Part shown: positions 1 through 10,636 of the stretch, in pieces
Layout: every line of letters starts with the position of its first letter
How positions within the stretch are numbered: the stretch's first letter is position 1
Assembly: GCA_029721515.1 (NCBI GenBank)
Contig: CM056565.1
Coordinates: 1,080,398 to 1,144,397 of the forward strand
Length of the DNA: 64,000 nucleotides
Source of the DNA: Synanceia verrucosa
Taxonomy: Eukaryota; Chordata; Actinopteri; Perciformes; Synanceiidae
Direction: 5' to 3'
The notes under the pieces: generated by a model
Databases searched by the model: none
Told to the model about the DNA's origin: nothing
What the model saw: the letters and a program-made list of their open reading frames with translations, nothing else
Position numbers and translations under genes: made by a program

Positions 1-294
1 GGGACCATGGGATTTATTGACAATGACAAAATGTATTGCTCAAATTTAATTCTGTCAAGACAGTGAGGGACATTTAATTATTTAAAAATATTATTTTTAT
101 TAAATATGTATGTCCAGTGCTACTTAGTTTGTTTGATAAAAACTGTAGTCTTAAGCTAGCTTTTCTTAGTATCTAGAAAGACACTGTGACCCGTACAGAA
201 ATTCATGCTTCTCCACATATTCAGTCTCATGACACTGACCCATCATTCGTCTCTCTCATCTCTGAATTTACCTTTCTTCTTTTACTCCGTCAAG

Positions 295-3200
295 GAAAAG
301 GAGAAGCTGTATGTGGAGCTGAAGCACATTCTGGCACGGCAGCCGGGTCCAGAGGCAGCTGAGCAGCTCCAGCATTGCCAGTGGATCCTCAGAGAGAGGA
401 CTAAAAAGCTCAAGGTCATCACACACATCTCTCTTTTTCTAGTCTTCTTTTTTGGATTTTGACCAGTTAGTCTTTGGTTTTCCCAAGTCAAACATAGATT
501 TGATTTTTTTTTCATTTGAGTTTTAATTGACTAAGAAAATGTGTTCAATGTAGTGGTCCACCTCAGCCTCTTGTGGCCAATGAGTATTACAACACAAACA
601 CTGATCCACTGTTTTTTTTTAATCCGTTTCCACAAATAAAAAAATACTAATACAAAGTAAGTCATGAAACGGTAGACACACAGTGATCACAGCATCACTC
701 ATATGGCTGTTCTGTGTCTGACGAAGCTAAAGGGGACTTGGTATCAGAAGCTGCTCCTTTGTCACACTTTAGACTTGATACTTGTAACTGTCAGGATCTG
801 TATTTATTTTGTATCCATTTCCTGTTTTATTTTGTAGTCTAGGTTCTGCTGTGTTGTTGTTAGTTTTACTTCCTGGTTTTTCCCTCCTTTTTTGATTGCT
901 GGCTCCGACCTAATGTCTTTCAACTCTGTCTCGTTTCCCTGTGTATTTAAGCCCTGCCTCATTCCCTGTGTCTTTGCCAGATTGTCTTTGTTACCATGTG
1001 TTCAAGCTCTCTCGCATTTTTGTCCTGTTGCTTCCCGTGTATGACCCTTTTGGTATTTTGCTTGTTTCTTGTCTGCTTTGTTGCCTGGTTTTGACTGCCT
1101 TTCTGGATTTTGACCTTTGCTACACTTTTGGATTAAAGAGCCGGATTTTGGACATTGTACTACTGCTTGATCCTCCTTTGCTCTTGGGTCCACACGCACC
1201 TGACCCTTACAGTACAATCTGGCCATGTCGGACCCAGCAGAGGGAGATATGTTTGGCCTTGCTCTGGGAGCTCAAGGAAGACGTCTTGCTGAGTTGGAGC
1301 GTGTGGTTTCTAGCCTAGGACTGGGAGTTCAGTCATTGCGTGAGCAGCTGCAAGCCCCGGCTGCCCAGACTAGCCAGGTAGTGACTCCATGTCTCCTGTA
1401 ACGACTGTTCCAGCTGTTGCTGCTCCATCTGCTCCACTCCCCTGGTTCCTCCAGTTCATTTTTCGGAGCCCAGAGCACCCCCCATCGAGAGGTATGATGG
1501 CATTCCTGGAACATGCTGCTCATTTTTGACTTTTTGTTTGCTAACGTTTGAGTTGCAGCCTATTACCATCGTACCATCGTACTGAGCATTCTAAAGTAGC
1601 ATTCATGATCATTAATCTCACGGGGCGAACACGTGAATGGGCCACAGCTGAGTAGCAGAGACATTCATCCATCTGTGACTCTGTAGATGCTTTTTCTGCT
1701 ACTTTGGGCTGTGTCTTCGGTCAACCTGTCTCGCAGAAGCCGCGTTTTTGATCATGCCATTAGGTTCCACACTCTGGCTGCTGAGAGTCAGTGGAATGAC
1801 GAGGCACTTGTGGACACCTTTTTCCTGAGTCTCAATGAAGATATTAAGGATAGACTTACCATGGTTGAACTACCTACAAGTTTTGAAGCCCTTGTGGAAC
1901 TTGCTTTTAAGATTGACAACAGGCTGCAGGAACGGCTCCGAGGGGCAACTGGCCATGACAGTTGCCAGCGTTGGTGGCAGAATAGCTCCACGACACCCCC
2001 TGTGGTCAGCACCCATCAACCCATCATCCGGCCTGCCCTGGATCTACACCTTCAAGGAGGAGCCCATACAATTTGGTCGTACCCGTTTGAACCAAGGGGA
2101 ACGTCTACGCCGCCAGCGTGAGGGACTTTGCCTCTACTGTGGGGGAACGGGACACTTCATAGTTCGGTGCCCAGAAGAGGTCAGGCTCCACTCTTCCATG
2201 ATCTCGAGGGGGAGGTCTCTGTTCCTTCAGCTCATGCCCTGGTGTGCCAATGTCACCTCACCTGGAGGAAGGCTCAGGCAGCCCTCCTCCACACCAATAT
2301 TGGATACCAGAGTTCCGCCAACCATCATCGCACCCCAGCCCCTCACTGCCAGGTTGGCCAAAAGGTTTGGCTCTCCACCCGAGACCTGCCAGTTCGAGGG
2401 GAGTGTCATAAGCTGGCTTCCAGGTTCATGGGGCCCTTCCCGATCTCTGAGATCATAAACCCTGCTGCTGTTCGCCTTCGTCTTCCTTGGACCATGAGGG
2501 TCCATCCCACCTTCCATGTTTCCCGAATCAAGCCCGTCAAGACCAGTCGTTTGACCAGATTTTCTTTGTTACCGAGTGTTCAAGCTATCTCGCATTTTTT
2601 GCATTGTTGCTTCCCATGTATGACTTTTGGTATTTTTGTGTCTTTTGGATTTTGCTCATTCCTTGTCTGCTTTGTTGCCTGGTTTTGACTGCATTTCTGG
2701 ATTTTGACCTTTGCTATGTTTTTGGTTTCAAGAGCTGGATTTTGGACACTGTACTTCTGCGTGATCCTCCTTTGCTCTTGGGTCCACATACACCTGATCC
2801 TTACAGTAACTAGAAATTCACAATGTAATAATTATGTTGACTAATATAATTAATTTGACCTAAAATCAATCTTGAAAGGGTTAGTTTACATACAACCCTG
2901 TGTCTGTGTCACAACAGTAGAACAAATCAATACATGTACACTGATAGTAACCTTCAAACTAGCCTTGTCGTAGTTCTGTGGTCATGTAATTCTGACGGAC
3001 ATGTAATGAATGACGGGCAATTTCCTGTTGTTAAATTCAGACAAAACCGAGGTTATTCTAATTGGCCCGAAAATCTCAGAAATAAATTATCTAATGACTT
3101 ACTTATTCTAGATGGCTTTGCACCTGCTTCGAGCACCACTGTAAGGAATCTCGGGGTAATTTTTGGCCAAGATATGTCCTTCAACATCCACAAGAATCAT

Positions 3201-3398
3201 ACAGCTAGAACTGCTTTTTTCCATCTGCGTAACATTGCAAAAATCAGGCATATTCTCTCTCAAAACGATGCAGAAAAATTGGTCCATGCAATAGTTACTT
3301 CTAGGCTGGACTATTGCAATTCATTATTATCAGGCTGCCCCAATAAGTCTATCAAGACTCTCCAGCTAATATATATATCTCCAGCTAATATGTGTGTG

Positions 3399-3464
<66 letters not shown>

Positions 3465-6318
3465 TATATACACACATATATATACATATATACATATATA
3501 TACATACATATATATACAGGCATACATATATATATGTATATATATGTATGCCTATATATACAGTCATGGAAAAAATTATTAGACCACCCTTGTTTTCTTC
3601 AATTTCTTGTTAATTTTAATGCCTGGCTCAACTAAAGGTACATTTGTTTGGACAATTATAATGATAACAACAAAAATAGCTCATGAGAGTTTAATTTAAG
3701 AACTAAGGATTATTCATTTTCCATGGTTTTCTTGATAATAACCAAAATTACTTAAATTCTTACATCAATAGCTATGGCATTGTACCGCCAAAACACTACT
3801 TTTAAGCATTCCATGTTTTCTTTTCTGTTTGCTTTAAACACATGATACACACAAGAGTTAATACTTGATTGCATAACCATTGTTTTTGATGACTGCAGCC
3901 ATGCGTCTTGGCATGCTCTCCACCATCTTCTGACATTGTTCTGCTGTCACAGCAGCCCATTCCTGTTGGACAAATTTAAACAAATTTTCTTTGTTTTTGG
4001 GCTTGTGGTTCTCCATTTTGAGTTTGATGATTTTCCACAGGTTTTCAATTGGATTAAGATCTGGTGATTGAGCAGGCCAAGGCATGGTGCGAATGTTGTG
4101 GTTCTCCATCCAGGCTTTAACTGACCTTGCCGTGTGGCAAGGGGCATTGTCTTGTTGGAAAATCCAGTCATTCGAGGCAGGAAAGAGTTTTCCAGCTGAT
4201 GGAAGAAGACTGTTTTCAAGGGTAGTCCTGTACTTGACCTGGTTCATTCGGCCTTCACACAATTGCATTTGCCCTGTTCCACTCAGACTGAAACAACCCC
4301 AGATCATGACTGATCCACCCCCATGTTTTACTGTAGGGGCAAGACAGTCTGGGTTGTAAGCTTCTCCAGGCTTCCTCCTAACCAGTAAGTTGGCTGGAGT
4401 GGGCATCAATTCAAAATTGGATTCATCACTGAAGAGAACCTTGGCCCAATCATCAACAGTCCAATCCTTGTGGTCTCGAGCAAAGAGTAACCGGGCCTTC
4501 CTCTGCCTTTCATTGATGAAGGGCTTCTTGCGTGCTCTGTGTGACTTCAAACCAGCTTCAACAAGTCGGTTTCGAACTGTCCTTGCCGAGCAAGTCACAT
4601 TTCTCGACAGTGCCCACTCATTTTTAAGGTCCCTGGAGGTCTGACGACGATTCCTGACACAGGAACGGATGAGTGCACGGTCATCTCGTGGGGTAGAAAG
4701 ACGTTTCCTGCCACGGCCAGGTAGCAATTTGGTAGTGCCATGTTCAGCTTGTTTTTTTTTTTGTTGGAATGAACGGCTGTCTTGGAGATCTTCAGTTTTT
4801 TCGCTACCTGTCTCTCACTCATGCCAATTTCCAGCAGTGCCAAGATGGCTGCCTTTGTTGCTTCACATAATTCTTTTGTTTTAGGCATTATGTGAGAGCT
4901 GACAACTTCTGAGTTGTGCTACGGCTTGAATGTAAGCAGGAAACCACTCTAGGCCTTTGCATGTGCAGTGCTGCTTGTGACATGAAATGGCCTCTTATAT
5001 ACCCTGGGAATCAATTAAGCTTAAGAATGTCATATAGGTCAATAGGACATAAAGTATTATGTGACCAGCTGCGTTTTTTATTGTGTTCATTGTATTATAC
5101 GTTTAGTGGTACCAGATATTAGAATGAACAAGAAATTGAAGAAAACAAGGGTGGTCTAATAATTTTTTCCATGACTGTATGTATACATATATGTATATGT
5201 ATGTATGTGTATATATATATATACACACATACATACATACATATATATGTACATACATACGTATATATATACATACATACATACATATATACATATATAT
5301 ACACATACATATATACATACATACACACACACATACATATATACACACATATACATACACATATATATATATACACATACATACTGACAGGGGTCCATGG
5401 CAGGGAACCCAGACGCTCGACTCACAGACAGGATATCAGTTCTCACAAGAGTCTTTATTTAAACTGGCAGAGTAATTGAGCACGGTGTTCCAGCAGGGAG
5501 GTGGAGAACGGCCACGCGCCACCTGGCAGGAGCCGCGCGTCCGGGGAATCCCTACTCTCGACTACAAACGGGGATGAAAACAAAACCCACTCTCAAAGCT
5601 GAGAGGGAAACCAGTTAGCGTTACCTAGAAAACAAAAGGGGAAGGCGAAGTCGGCTATGAAAAGTACTGTACTAAGCACACTGGCAGGGAAAAGAAGGGA
5701 ACCTAACGAAGGGAGCTAGTGGGAGAATGAACACAACTGAAACAGCTAAGGAGGGAAGAACTACTAGAAAAAACAGGGCACCTACAACTCTACACTAGAG
5801 GTGGGAATTAACAACAATGCTAGGGGGGACCAGCTAACAAAAAACACAAGGATCTACTCCGAGGAGGATTCTTCTTGTGGACTCAAGGGGCGTGGGGCCT
5901 AGAACAAAAGTAGAACAGAATAAAGGGAAAAAACTAGGATCAACTCCGTAGAGGATTCTTCTAGTGAAACAAAGGAAAGAGGCTATCAAAATTACAAACA
6001 AAAATTACCGCTGGAGGTACAAGGAAGCTGGAAACCGGGCAAGGCAAACGAGGGAGCGATGAACACACGGACACAGGGAACATGACAATCACGCAACGAG
6101 ACAGGGGAAAACACGAGGTGATGGGGAACAGGTGGAGACAATCAGGGCGGGGTAGACAATCACCAGACATGGGAAACGAGAGGAAGGGGAAGTGTGAAGC
6201 TGAAACGAGAGGGAAAACACAGTTACTTCAAAATAAAACAGGAAATGACAAAACAACATGTAGGCACAAGACAAAAATGGGTAACTTAACCAAAAAAGAC
6301 GAACGGATCCTCACATAC

Positions 6319-6393
<75 letters not shown>

Positions 6394-6419
6394 CACGTGT
6401 ATATATACATATATATGTA

Positions 6420-6510
<91 letters not shown>

Positions 6511-7913
6511 TTGTTGGTGTTATATGGAGTGTTTATGTGTTTGTCATTGTTGTTATTCTGTACACATGGCATCTTTTGCATGTTTGTCCATCCTGAAGAG
6601 GGATCCTTCCTCTGTTGCTCTTCCTGAGGTTTCTTCCATTTCTTTTTCCCTGTCAAAAGTTTTTTTGGGGGGAGTTTTTCTTAGTCAATGTGAGGGTCAT
6701 TTGTAAAGGACAGAGGGTGTCATATCCTGCACAGATTGTAAAGCCCCCTGAGGCAAATTGGTAATTTGTGATATTGCTATACAAATAAACTTGACTTGAT
6801 TTGACTGAGGTGGGCTCAACTTTACCAGTCCATGGAAGGAGAAGGGATTCTTTGATGGCTTACCTGTTAGCTGGTAGCAGTCAAACAGTGGACTCCTTAT
6901 TGCATTCATTTTGGCTCAAAATCCAGTTGTGAAGATTGGTAAAAGGTGGTTGCTCAGGTCATTGTTTCTTGAAGAGTTAGTACCTTGGCGCTAAGTAGAA
7001 ACCTGAAATGTATTTGACTGGCCATCACTCCATGGAAGTTTGAAGTGAATGCCTTCACGATGTAAGCTTATCATGAAATGAAATGCTGGAGTAATTACAT
7101 ATTATCAAGTTGCCTAAATGCAGTATGTGCCAAACTGTGTCAACTTGTGGTCCAATGTACTTAGATATAGATACCTGTTATCTATCTCTATACAGTAATA
7201 ATAATTATAATTTTCTCTGATTCAACAGGCATTGATTGGAGAGATAACGATGCTTCACTCAAAGATGAATGAGTACAAAAGTGAGAATCAAAGATTAGCT
7301 ACTGAGCTAGGAAACATCAAGAAGAAGTACCTGAGCCAGAAAAAGCTTCACAGGTGAGGTCGATCTTTGCTTCATAACTCAGCAATCTCAGCCAGATATT
7401 AACATGTATTAGGGGTTATGGAGCAATGACAAATTACTTCTGAAACCTGTTGCTTGCACTCACACCACATAGATGTGAGCATTGATCGAACCAGTGAGGC
7501 TGATGTGGTTGGTAAATAAATTAGCATTCAGTTTGGAAATGACTTTATCATCTGATGTTACAAAGCAATCAACAACATATGCGGTATATGAAACCCAGCC
7601 ACAGATCAGACAGCCTCGTCCTTTTTGTAATTGTTTAGACTGAGAGCCAAGCAGCACAAAATATTAATATAATAAATATTAAATACATATTTAACACAAG
7701 GTACTATTATTTTGTGCAGGGGAAATGCACCATATAGTGATAATTTTTGTTCAATCTCTGATTTCCTGGAGCTCTGTGTGTCTTCCCAGTGAGCAGAAGA
7801 TCAAGACCAAGGTGGAGCAGAGGGACGCTCTGCCCCAGCTGAGCAGCAAACCTCACTTCACTGGAGGAGGCTTTAGGATCGACAACCCTTTGAGAAGACA
7901 ATGGCCTTTGTAA
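295..7913 (+). CDS. cfap58: CFAP58 upstream copy (copy A), last three exons
   Basis: 3' end of a gene for cilia and flagella associated protein 58, a coiled-coil axonemal protein needed for motile cilia and sperm flagella (known from the family). Exons read here: 295-414 (40 codons, with the conserved run QPGPEAAEQL), 7229-7353 (coiled coil ending in KKYLSQKK) and 7790-7913, ending TAA at 7911-7913 after the FTGGGF motif typical of the C-terminus. Acceptors (tccgtcaag, caacag, ttcccag) and donors (gtcatc, gtgagg) sit at the same places as in copy B, and phases match. All upstream exons lie left of the window. The intron 415-7228 is 6.8 kb against 538 bp in copy B, filled by nested transposons. 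Copy A keeps family-consensus residues that copy B has changed, so it is probably the parental, functional gene (inference). Confidence 0.85.
789..2805 (+). mobile_element. Ty3/gypsy retrotransposon, internally deleted, with 5-bp TSD
   Basis: Insertion in the CFAP58-A intron. It starts TGTCAGG and ends CCTTACA, flanked by the 5-bp duplication GTAAC (784-788 and 2806-2810). The 5' LTR is 789-1211. The 3' LTR is recognisable only from about 2553 to 2805, so its 5' part is missing. Between them lie gag and only the last part of pol. The paralogous intron of copy B (near 30266) has no element and shows the empty site, proving insertion after the duplication or loss-free absence in B. Orientation is plus. 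Confidence 0.85.
1225..2560 (+). pseudogene. gag and integrase C-terminal remnant of deleted gypsy element
   Basis: Broken coding remnant of the 789-2805 element. Gag begins near 1225 (MSDPAEGD) and reaches a CCHC zinc knuckle at about 2126-2172 (CLYCGGTGHFIVRCP), but in shifting frames with stops. From about 2260 the reading changes to the C-terminal end of a chromovirus-like integrase (VGQKVWLST, then FMGPFPISEIINP and VHPTFHVSRIKP, up to about 2550). Protease, reverse transcriptase, RNase H and the integrase core are absent, so one large deletion joins gag to the integrase tail. Not autonomous. Confidence 0.75.
2939..3371 (+). pseudogene. L2-type LINE, C-terminal RT region fragment
   Basis: Frame-broken reading resembles the region after the reverse transcriptase palm in L2/CR1-superclade LINEs: DKTEV near the start, then VRNLGVIFGQDMSF (about 3140-3180) and SRLDYCNSLLSG (about 3300-3335). 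Together with 6508-6800 it forms one LINE insertion in the CFAP58-A intron, since copy B lacks both. Microsatellite, Tc1 and a solo LTR now separate the two parts. Clade assignment within CR1/L2/Rex is inference. Confidence 0.6.
3394..3560. repeat. (TA)n/(CA)n microsatellite, left part
   Basis: Alternating TA runs with short CA and ATAC stretches. Open frames here (YIYIYI or HTHT peptides) are artefacts of the repeat. The tract continues after the Tc1 element at 5178 and again after the solo LTR at 6314, so it was one long TA-rich tract into which two elements inserted. Confidence 0.9.
3561..5177 (-). mobile_element. Tc1/mariner transposon, near-complete
   Basis: Terminal inverted repeats: CAGTCATGGAAAAAATTATT at 3561 and its complement ending at 5177, extending for about 50 bp (…GACCACCCTTGTTTTCTTCA…). 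Flanked by TA on both sides (3559-3560, 5178-5179), the Tc1 target duplication. Length 1617 bp with one transposase gene on the minus strand, the standard Tc1 layout. Inserted in a TA microsatellite, a target-rich sequence for this family. Confidence 0.95.
3858..4888 (-). pseudogene. Tc1-family transposase with a single frameshift
   Basis: Cut-and-paste transposase of the Tc1 family. The start codon is at 4888 (MPKTKELCEATK), followed by the first helix-turn-helix of the paired-like DNA-binding domain (SERQVAKKLKISKTAV). A frame change occurs near the T-run at about 4750-4762. The second frame (from about 4727) carries the GRGRKR hook, the second helix-turn-helix, and an intact DD34E catalytic domain: D in FSDESNF, D in FQQDNAPCH, and E in NPIENLW exactly 34 residues after the second D. 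It ends NNGYAIKY with TAA at 3858. Apart from this one indel the gene is full length, so the element is young or the indel is an assembly error in the homopolymer. Confidence 0.9.
5178..5384. repeat. (TA)n/(CATA)n microsatellite, middle part
   Basis: Tract of TATA, CATA and CACA units between the Tc1 right end and the solo LTR left end. It yields spurious open frames on both strands. Confidence 0.9.
5385..6313 (-). mobile_element. Solo LTR of an LTR retrotransposon
   Basis: Read on the minus strand it begins TGAGGATCCG and ends CCCCTGTCA, with a polyadenylation signal (AATAAA in TTTAAATAAAGACTC) about 60 bp before the end. A 5-bp target duplication CATAC flanks it (5380-5384 and 6314-6318). 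There is no internal coding region, so this is a solo LTR left by LTR-LTR recombination, 929 bp long. Family is probably gypsy (inference from ends and length only). Confidence 0.8.
6314..6507. repeat. (TA)n microsatellite, right part
   Basis: Nearly pure TA dinucleotide tract. It continues the tract split by the Tc1 element and the solo LTR. Confidence 0.9.
6508..6800 (+). mobile_element. L2-type LINE 3' untranslated end
   Basis: Contains the 3' UTR signature common to fish L2-like LINEs: CATCCTGAAGAGGGATCC, then TTTCTTCC, then ATTGTAAAGCCCCCTGAGG and a terminal run with ACAAATAAACTTGACTTGA. It is the 3' end of the insertion whose coding part is at 2939-3371. Confidence 0.65.
6801..7185. 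other. Unassigned insertion-like sequence in the CFAP58-A intron
   Basis: Absent from the corresponding intron of copy B (30405-30415). No open frame, terminal repeat or known motif seen. It may be part of the LINE insertion event or intron sequence that copy B lost. Confidence 0.4.
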
Positions 7914-8762
7914 GGGAATCTATGAGCCATCTGACATCTGTTCCTTATTTGACATAAAAAAAAAAGATTACCACATTACCTGAGATAATCATCAAGTAAA
8001 AGGTCTTTACCTTTCCCATCATGAACTCTGGACAATACTTTGCAGATACATGACTTTTCATGGCTTTTATTAAGTGTCAGGTGGACAGGGACTACTTAAC
8101 AGCAGCACAAAAAAACATCATTCACCACATTGTGCAGTTGAAATACAGAGCCAGATACGTGGAATATAACCATAAGAAAAATTCACTATGAAGGAGTTAA
8201 TCTGGGAAACACTGTGTGTAGAGTTTCTAACAACCAGTTTACCAACTCAACTACTGCAAATCTTCCTAAGTTCACTGAAAGAGTAAACACAAGGTTTTGC
8301 ATACTGTTTCCTTCTTTAGATAGTGATGATAGTGGTTTGAACCAGTGAAAGAAACATCATGGCAGAAGAAGAAGAGTTCAGAAGAACTGTTAACATCCAG
8401 TATGTGGAGAAAAAAATGGATCCGACTATTTTTTGATGATGAGGGACATGCAGAGTGCCAAGTTCAGAAAGAGTTTAACAAAAAAAGATATTCCCATCAG
8501 TCAACTCGTATGCAAAACATTCTTGAAACACACAATGCCTCTTTGCAGCCAGAGTGTGGTAGACAGCAACACAGCTCTCTATGTGCAGCAGGGACAGTCT
8601 AAAGAGATAATACAAGAGTATTCAGTCACTTCACCTGTATGCTGTGCAGTCTCTCCAAATTCACTGGTCTCCTTGTGGATATACCACATTTTATTATTAC
8701 TCACCACCAGAAAAATTACCAGAAATTCACCAACATAATACAATGGCACATTTTTCTTAAAT
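7914..8762 (+). other. 3' flank of CFAP58-A, duplicated downstream
   Basis: Immediate 3' flank of copy A. 7914-7985 matches 31131-31197 and 8458-8762 matches 33028-33276. The middle (7986-8457) is missing from copy B, where other insertions stand in its place. Similarity stops at 8762/33276 after CTTAAATTT. Copy A has about 50 extra bases near 8690-8740. No gene recognised. Confidence 0.7.
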
Positions 8763-9021
8763 TTAGCTAGCCAGTGACGTCCTCACGTGGCGGCCATCTT
8801 GCCACAGGCAGCTCGCCCACTCATAACATCATGTCTACGCTGCATGATCATTTAAATAACCATAGATTGCTTAATTTTAAACTGATTTTTAAATGGTTTG
8901 TTTTGTTTTATAAACCTCAGAGTTGTAGTTATGTTCCTGCATACTCAAGAATAATTTTAACCGTGGACTTTCATAACCCTATTCAGAACCCTATGGATTA
9001 GGAATGGGATGTCACTTAAGT
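8763..9021. other. No recognisable feature
   Basis: Between two blocks shared with the copy-B side. No coding or repeat signal that I can identify. Confidence 0.4.
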
Positions 9022-9344
9022 TCACAGAGAGAGGAGGCAGTGTGAGGAGTGGTGTGCATCCTTGGAGCTAAGGGTGAGCTTAAGGAGAAGGGTGTTTGCT
9101 GGTGATCAGTGTGCACCAGAGCATGAGTGTACTGCTGCGCTCAAATGTGTCACCATGCTGATGCTGTGCGCTGCGCTCTGTGCTGGGAACATGTGGTACT
9201 CTGCGCTCCTCCGTCACATCCCACTGTAGTTACTGGAAAGTCCATCCAGGCAGTCACACACACAGTCTAGGCTCTCCCTCCTCTGCTGCTGGGATTTGTC
9301 CTTGCTGGATGCTGGGATGCCTGCTTCTCCTCTCCACTCTCTAC
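9022..9344 (+). repeat. Duplicated block matching 43967-44275
   Basis: About 95% identical by eye to 43967-44275 (for example TAAGGGTGAGCTTAAGGAGA and the stretch around ATGCTGATGCTGTGCG). The order relative to CFAP58 is the same in both copies, so it is best explained as the next preserved piece of the segmental duplication. In the downstream copy it ends at a CTGG|GTAAGT donor-like site; here that site is absent. A short frame starting ATGCTGATGCTGTGC occurs in both, with no recognised function. Confidence 0.6.
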
Positions 9345-9361
9345 ACTGTAAAACATTGCAG

Positions 9362-9545
9362 CCTCTTTTTTGTGATTCTGTGAGATTTGTCTGTGTTGAT
9401 TGAACTTGAGTTTGTAAGTCATCAGTTCAAAAACAAACAGAGAAGAAAAAGGCGGGAAAGTAAAACTTACAGTTACTCATTGTGTTGACTATCTGATCAT
9501 TTTGACAGATTTGTATGTGTTGACTGAACTTGGGTTTGTAAAGGC
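9362..9545 (+). repeat. Imperfect tandem repeat (two units)
   Basis: Two related units: about 9383-9425 (TTTGTCTGTGTTGATTGAAC…) and about 9508-9542 (TTTGTATGTGTTGACTGAAC…). The first continues uninterrupted into GTCATCAG. The second is interrupted after TTTGTA by two MITEs and resumes with GTCATCAA at 10395. The first unit therefore serves as an empty-site reference. Confidence 0.6.
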
Positions 9546-9857
9546 CAATTCATACTCGGGGGAAAACGGACACAGAACAGATTCCATGGAGGTCTGCGCG
9601 TACTCAAAGTGGACATCCACAAGGTCCATGCAGGCAAAGCTCAAATTTTATGTCCGCGCTGGTGTCACACAACACACTGCTCTGCTGTATGTCTTTCACA
9701 CTGACCCGCCTTAAATGTGACACCAATCGTCTGATTCATGGCAATTTCACAGGAAAGTTGCGCACGGTTGTACGCTCAACTATAAAAGCTCTGAGTGAAG
9801 CGACAATCTGCACGGATACCACACTGCTGACAGTACGCCCGAGTATGAACTGGCCTT
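9541..9857. mobile_element. MITE with TA target duplication
   Basis: Terminal inverted repeats AAGGCCAATTCATACTCGGG at 9541 and CCCGAGTATGAACTGGCCTT ending at 9857. Flanked by TA (9539-9540, 9858-9859). 317 bp, no coding capacity. The TA duplication suggests a Tc1/mariner-type mobiliser (inference). Confidence 0.75.
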
Positions 9858-9859
9858 TA

Positions 9860-10391
9860 AGCCTGGTTTATGTGTCTGACCCCTACACGGACCCTACGCC
9901 GTAGCCTGACGCGCACCTCCAAAAAATCCTGACTACGCATCGCGTCAACGCGTTGAGACGTGAACAGCAAGGACTGTGATTGGTCCGCTCAGAACGTAAT
10001 TTCCGGCGGTTGCTTTTCCAGTCAACAGCTCAACAACACCGCTATTAGCGGAGCAGCACGAGCGGTACGGAATAGTCGGACAGACCACCTCCGCAAACGT
10101 CTTCTGTGCTTCACATTTGTAGTAACAGCATTTCTTTTTCAATTTTATGAGCTCCATCTCCAGAAACACCCGTTCCATCTCAGTTGTCATTGTTTACTGT
10201 CGGAAGAAAACCAAGGAATCCGATATGAGCCCCCAGAAGCCACACAAAGACACAGCCACGCCCCCTAGCAGCTTGGCGGTGAATGGCAGAGCAACGCGTT
10301 CCCGCGACGCAGAGCTTCGAATGCTCAACGACAGCGTCAGGTCTACGCCGTAGCTATGCCGTCGTCGCGATGCATAAGCATAAACCAGGCT
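9860..10391. mobile_element. PIF/Harbinger-type MITE with TTA target duplication
   Basis: Terminal inverted repeats AGCCTGGTTTATG at 9860 and CATAAACCAGGCT ending at 10391, flanked by TTA (9857-9859, 10392-10394). 532 bp. Subterminal sequence repeats the CTACGCCGTAGC motif near both ends. It inserted at the right edge of the preceding MITE. Confidence 0.75.
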
Positions 10392-10394
10392 TTA

Positions 10395-10636
10395 GTCATC
10401 AATTTGGGGAAAATAAGGGAGGGAAAAAGCAGAAGTGACACAGAAAAATCTGTTTGCTGGGACTTGCTGGGCCTTTTTAGTTAAGATGTCTTCCTTAAAC
10501 CGAGGCTAAATTGAAGCATGGGAATAATAGTTTAAACACTGCAGATAGGTCATACATCTAATTCCATCCAAAACAGAAACATTTTGCAGTAAAAATGAAA
10601 GGACTATTTCCACCGGCAGAACAAGACTATTTCACT
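10395..10636. other. No recognisable feature
   Basis: Unique-looking AT-rich sequence. Its first bases (GTCATCAATTTGGGG) resume the tandem-repeat unit interrupted by the two MITEs. Confidence 0.4.

Noticed and set aside
1..104. Continuation of the CFAP58 duplication to the left edge
   Set aside because: Bases 1-104 do not align convincingly with 29490-29598; whether this is a breakpoint or an intronic indel cannot be decided from the window.
205..462. 85-codon frame as an independent small gene
   Set aside because: It is the CFAP58-A exon 295-414 read through intron sequence on both sides.
3311..3613. Several open frames rich in YIYI, HTHT or VCVC (also at 5103-5479, 6082-6510, 24474-24763, 31410-31999)
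   Set aside because: They are translations of TA, CA and TG microsatellites and have no coding signature.
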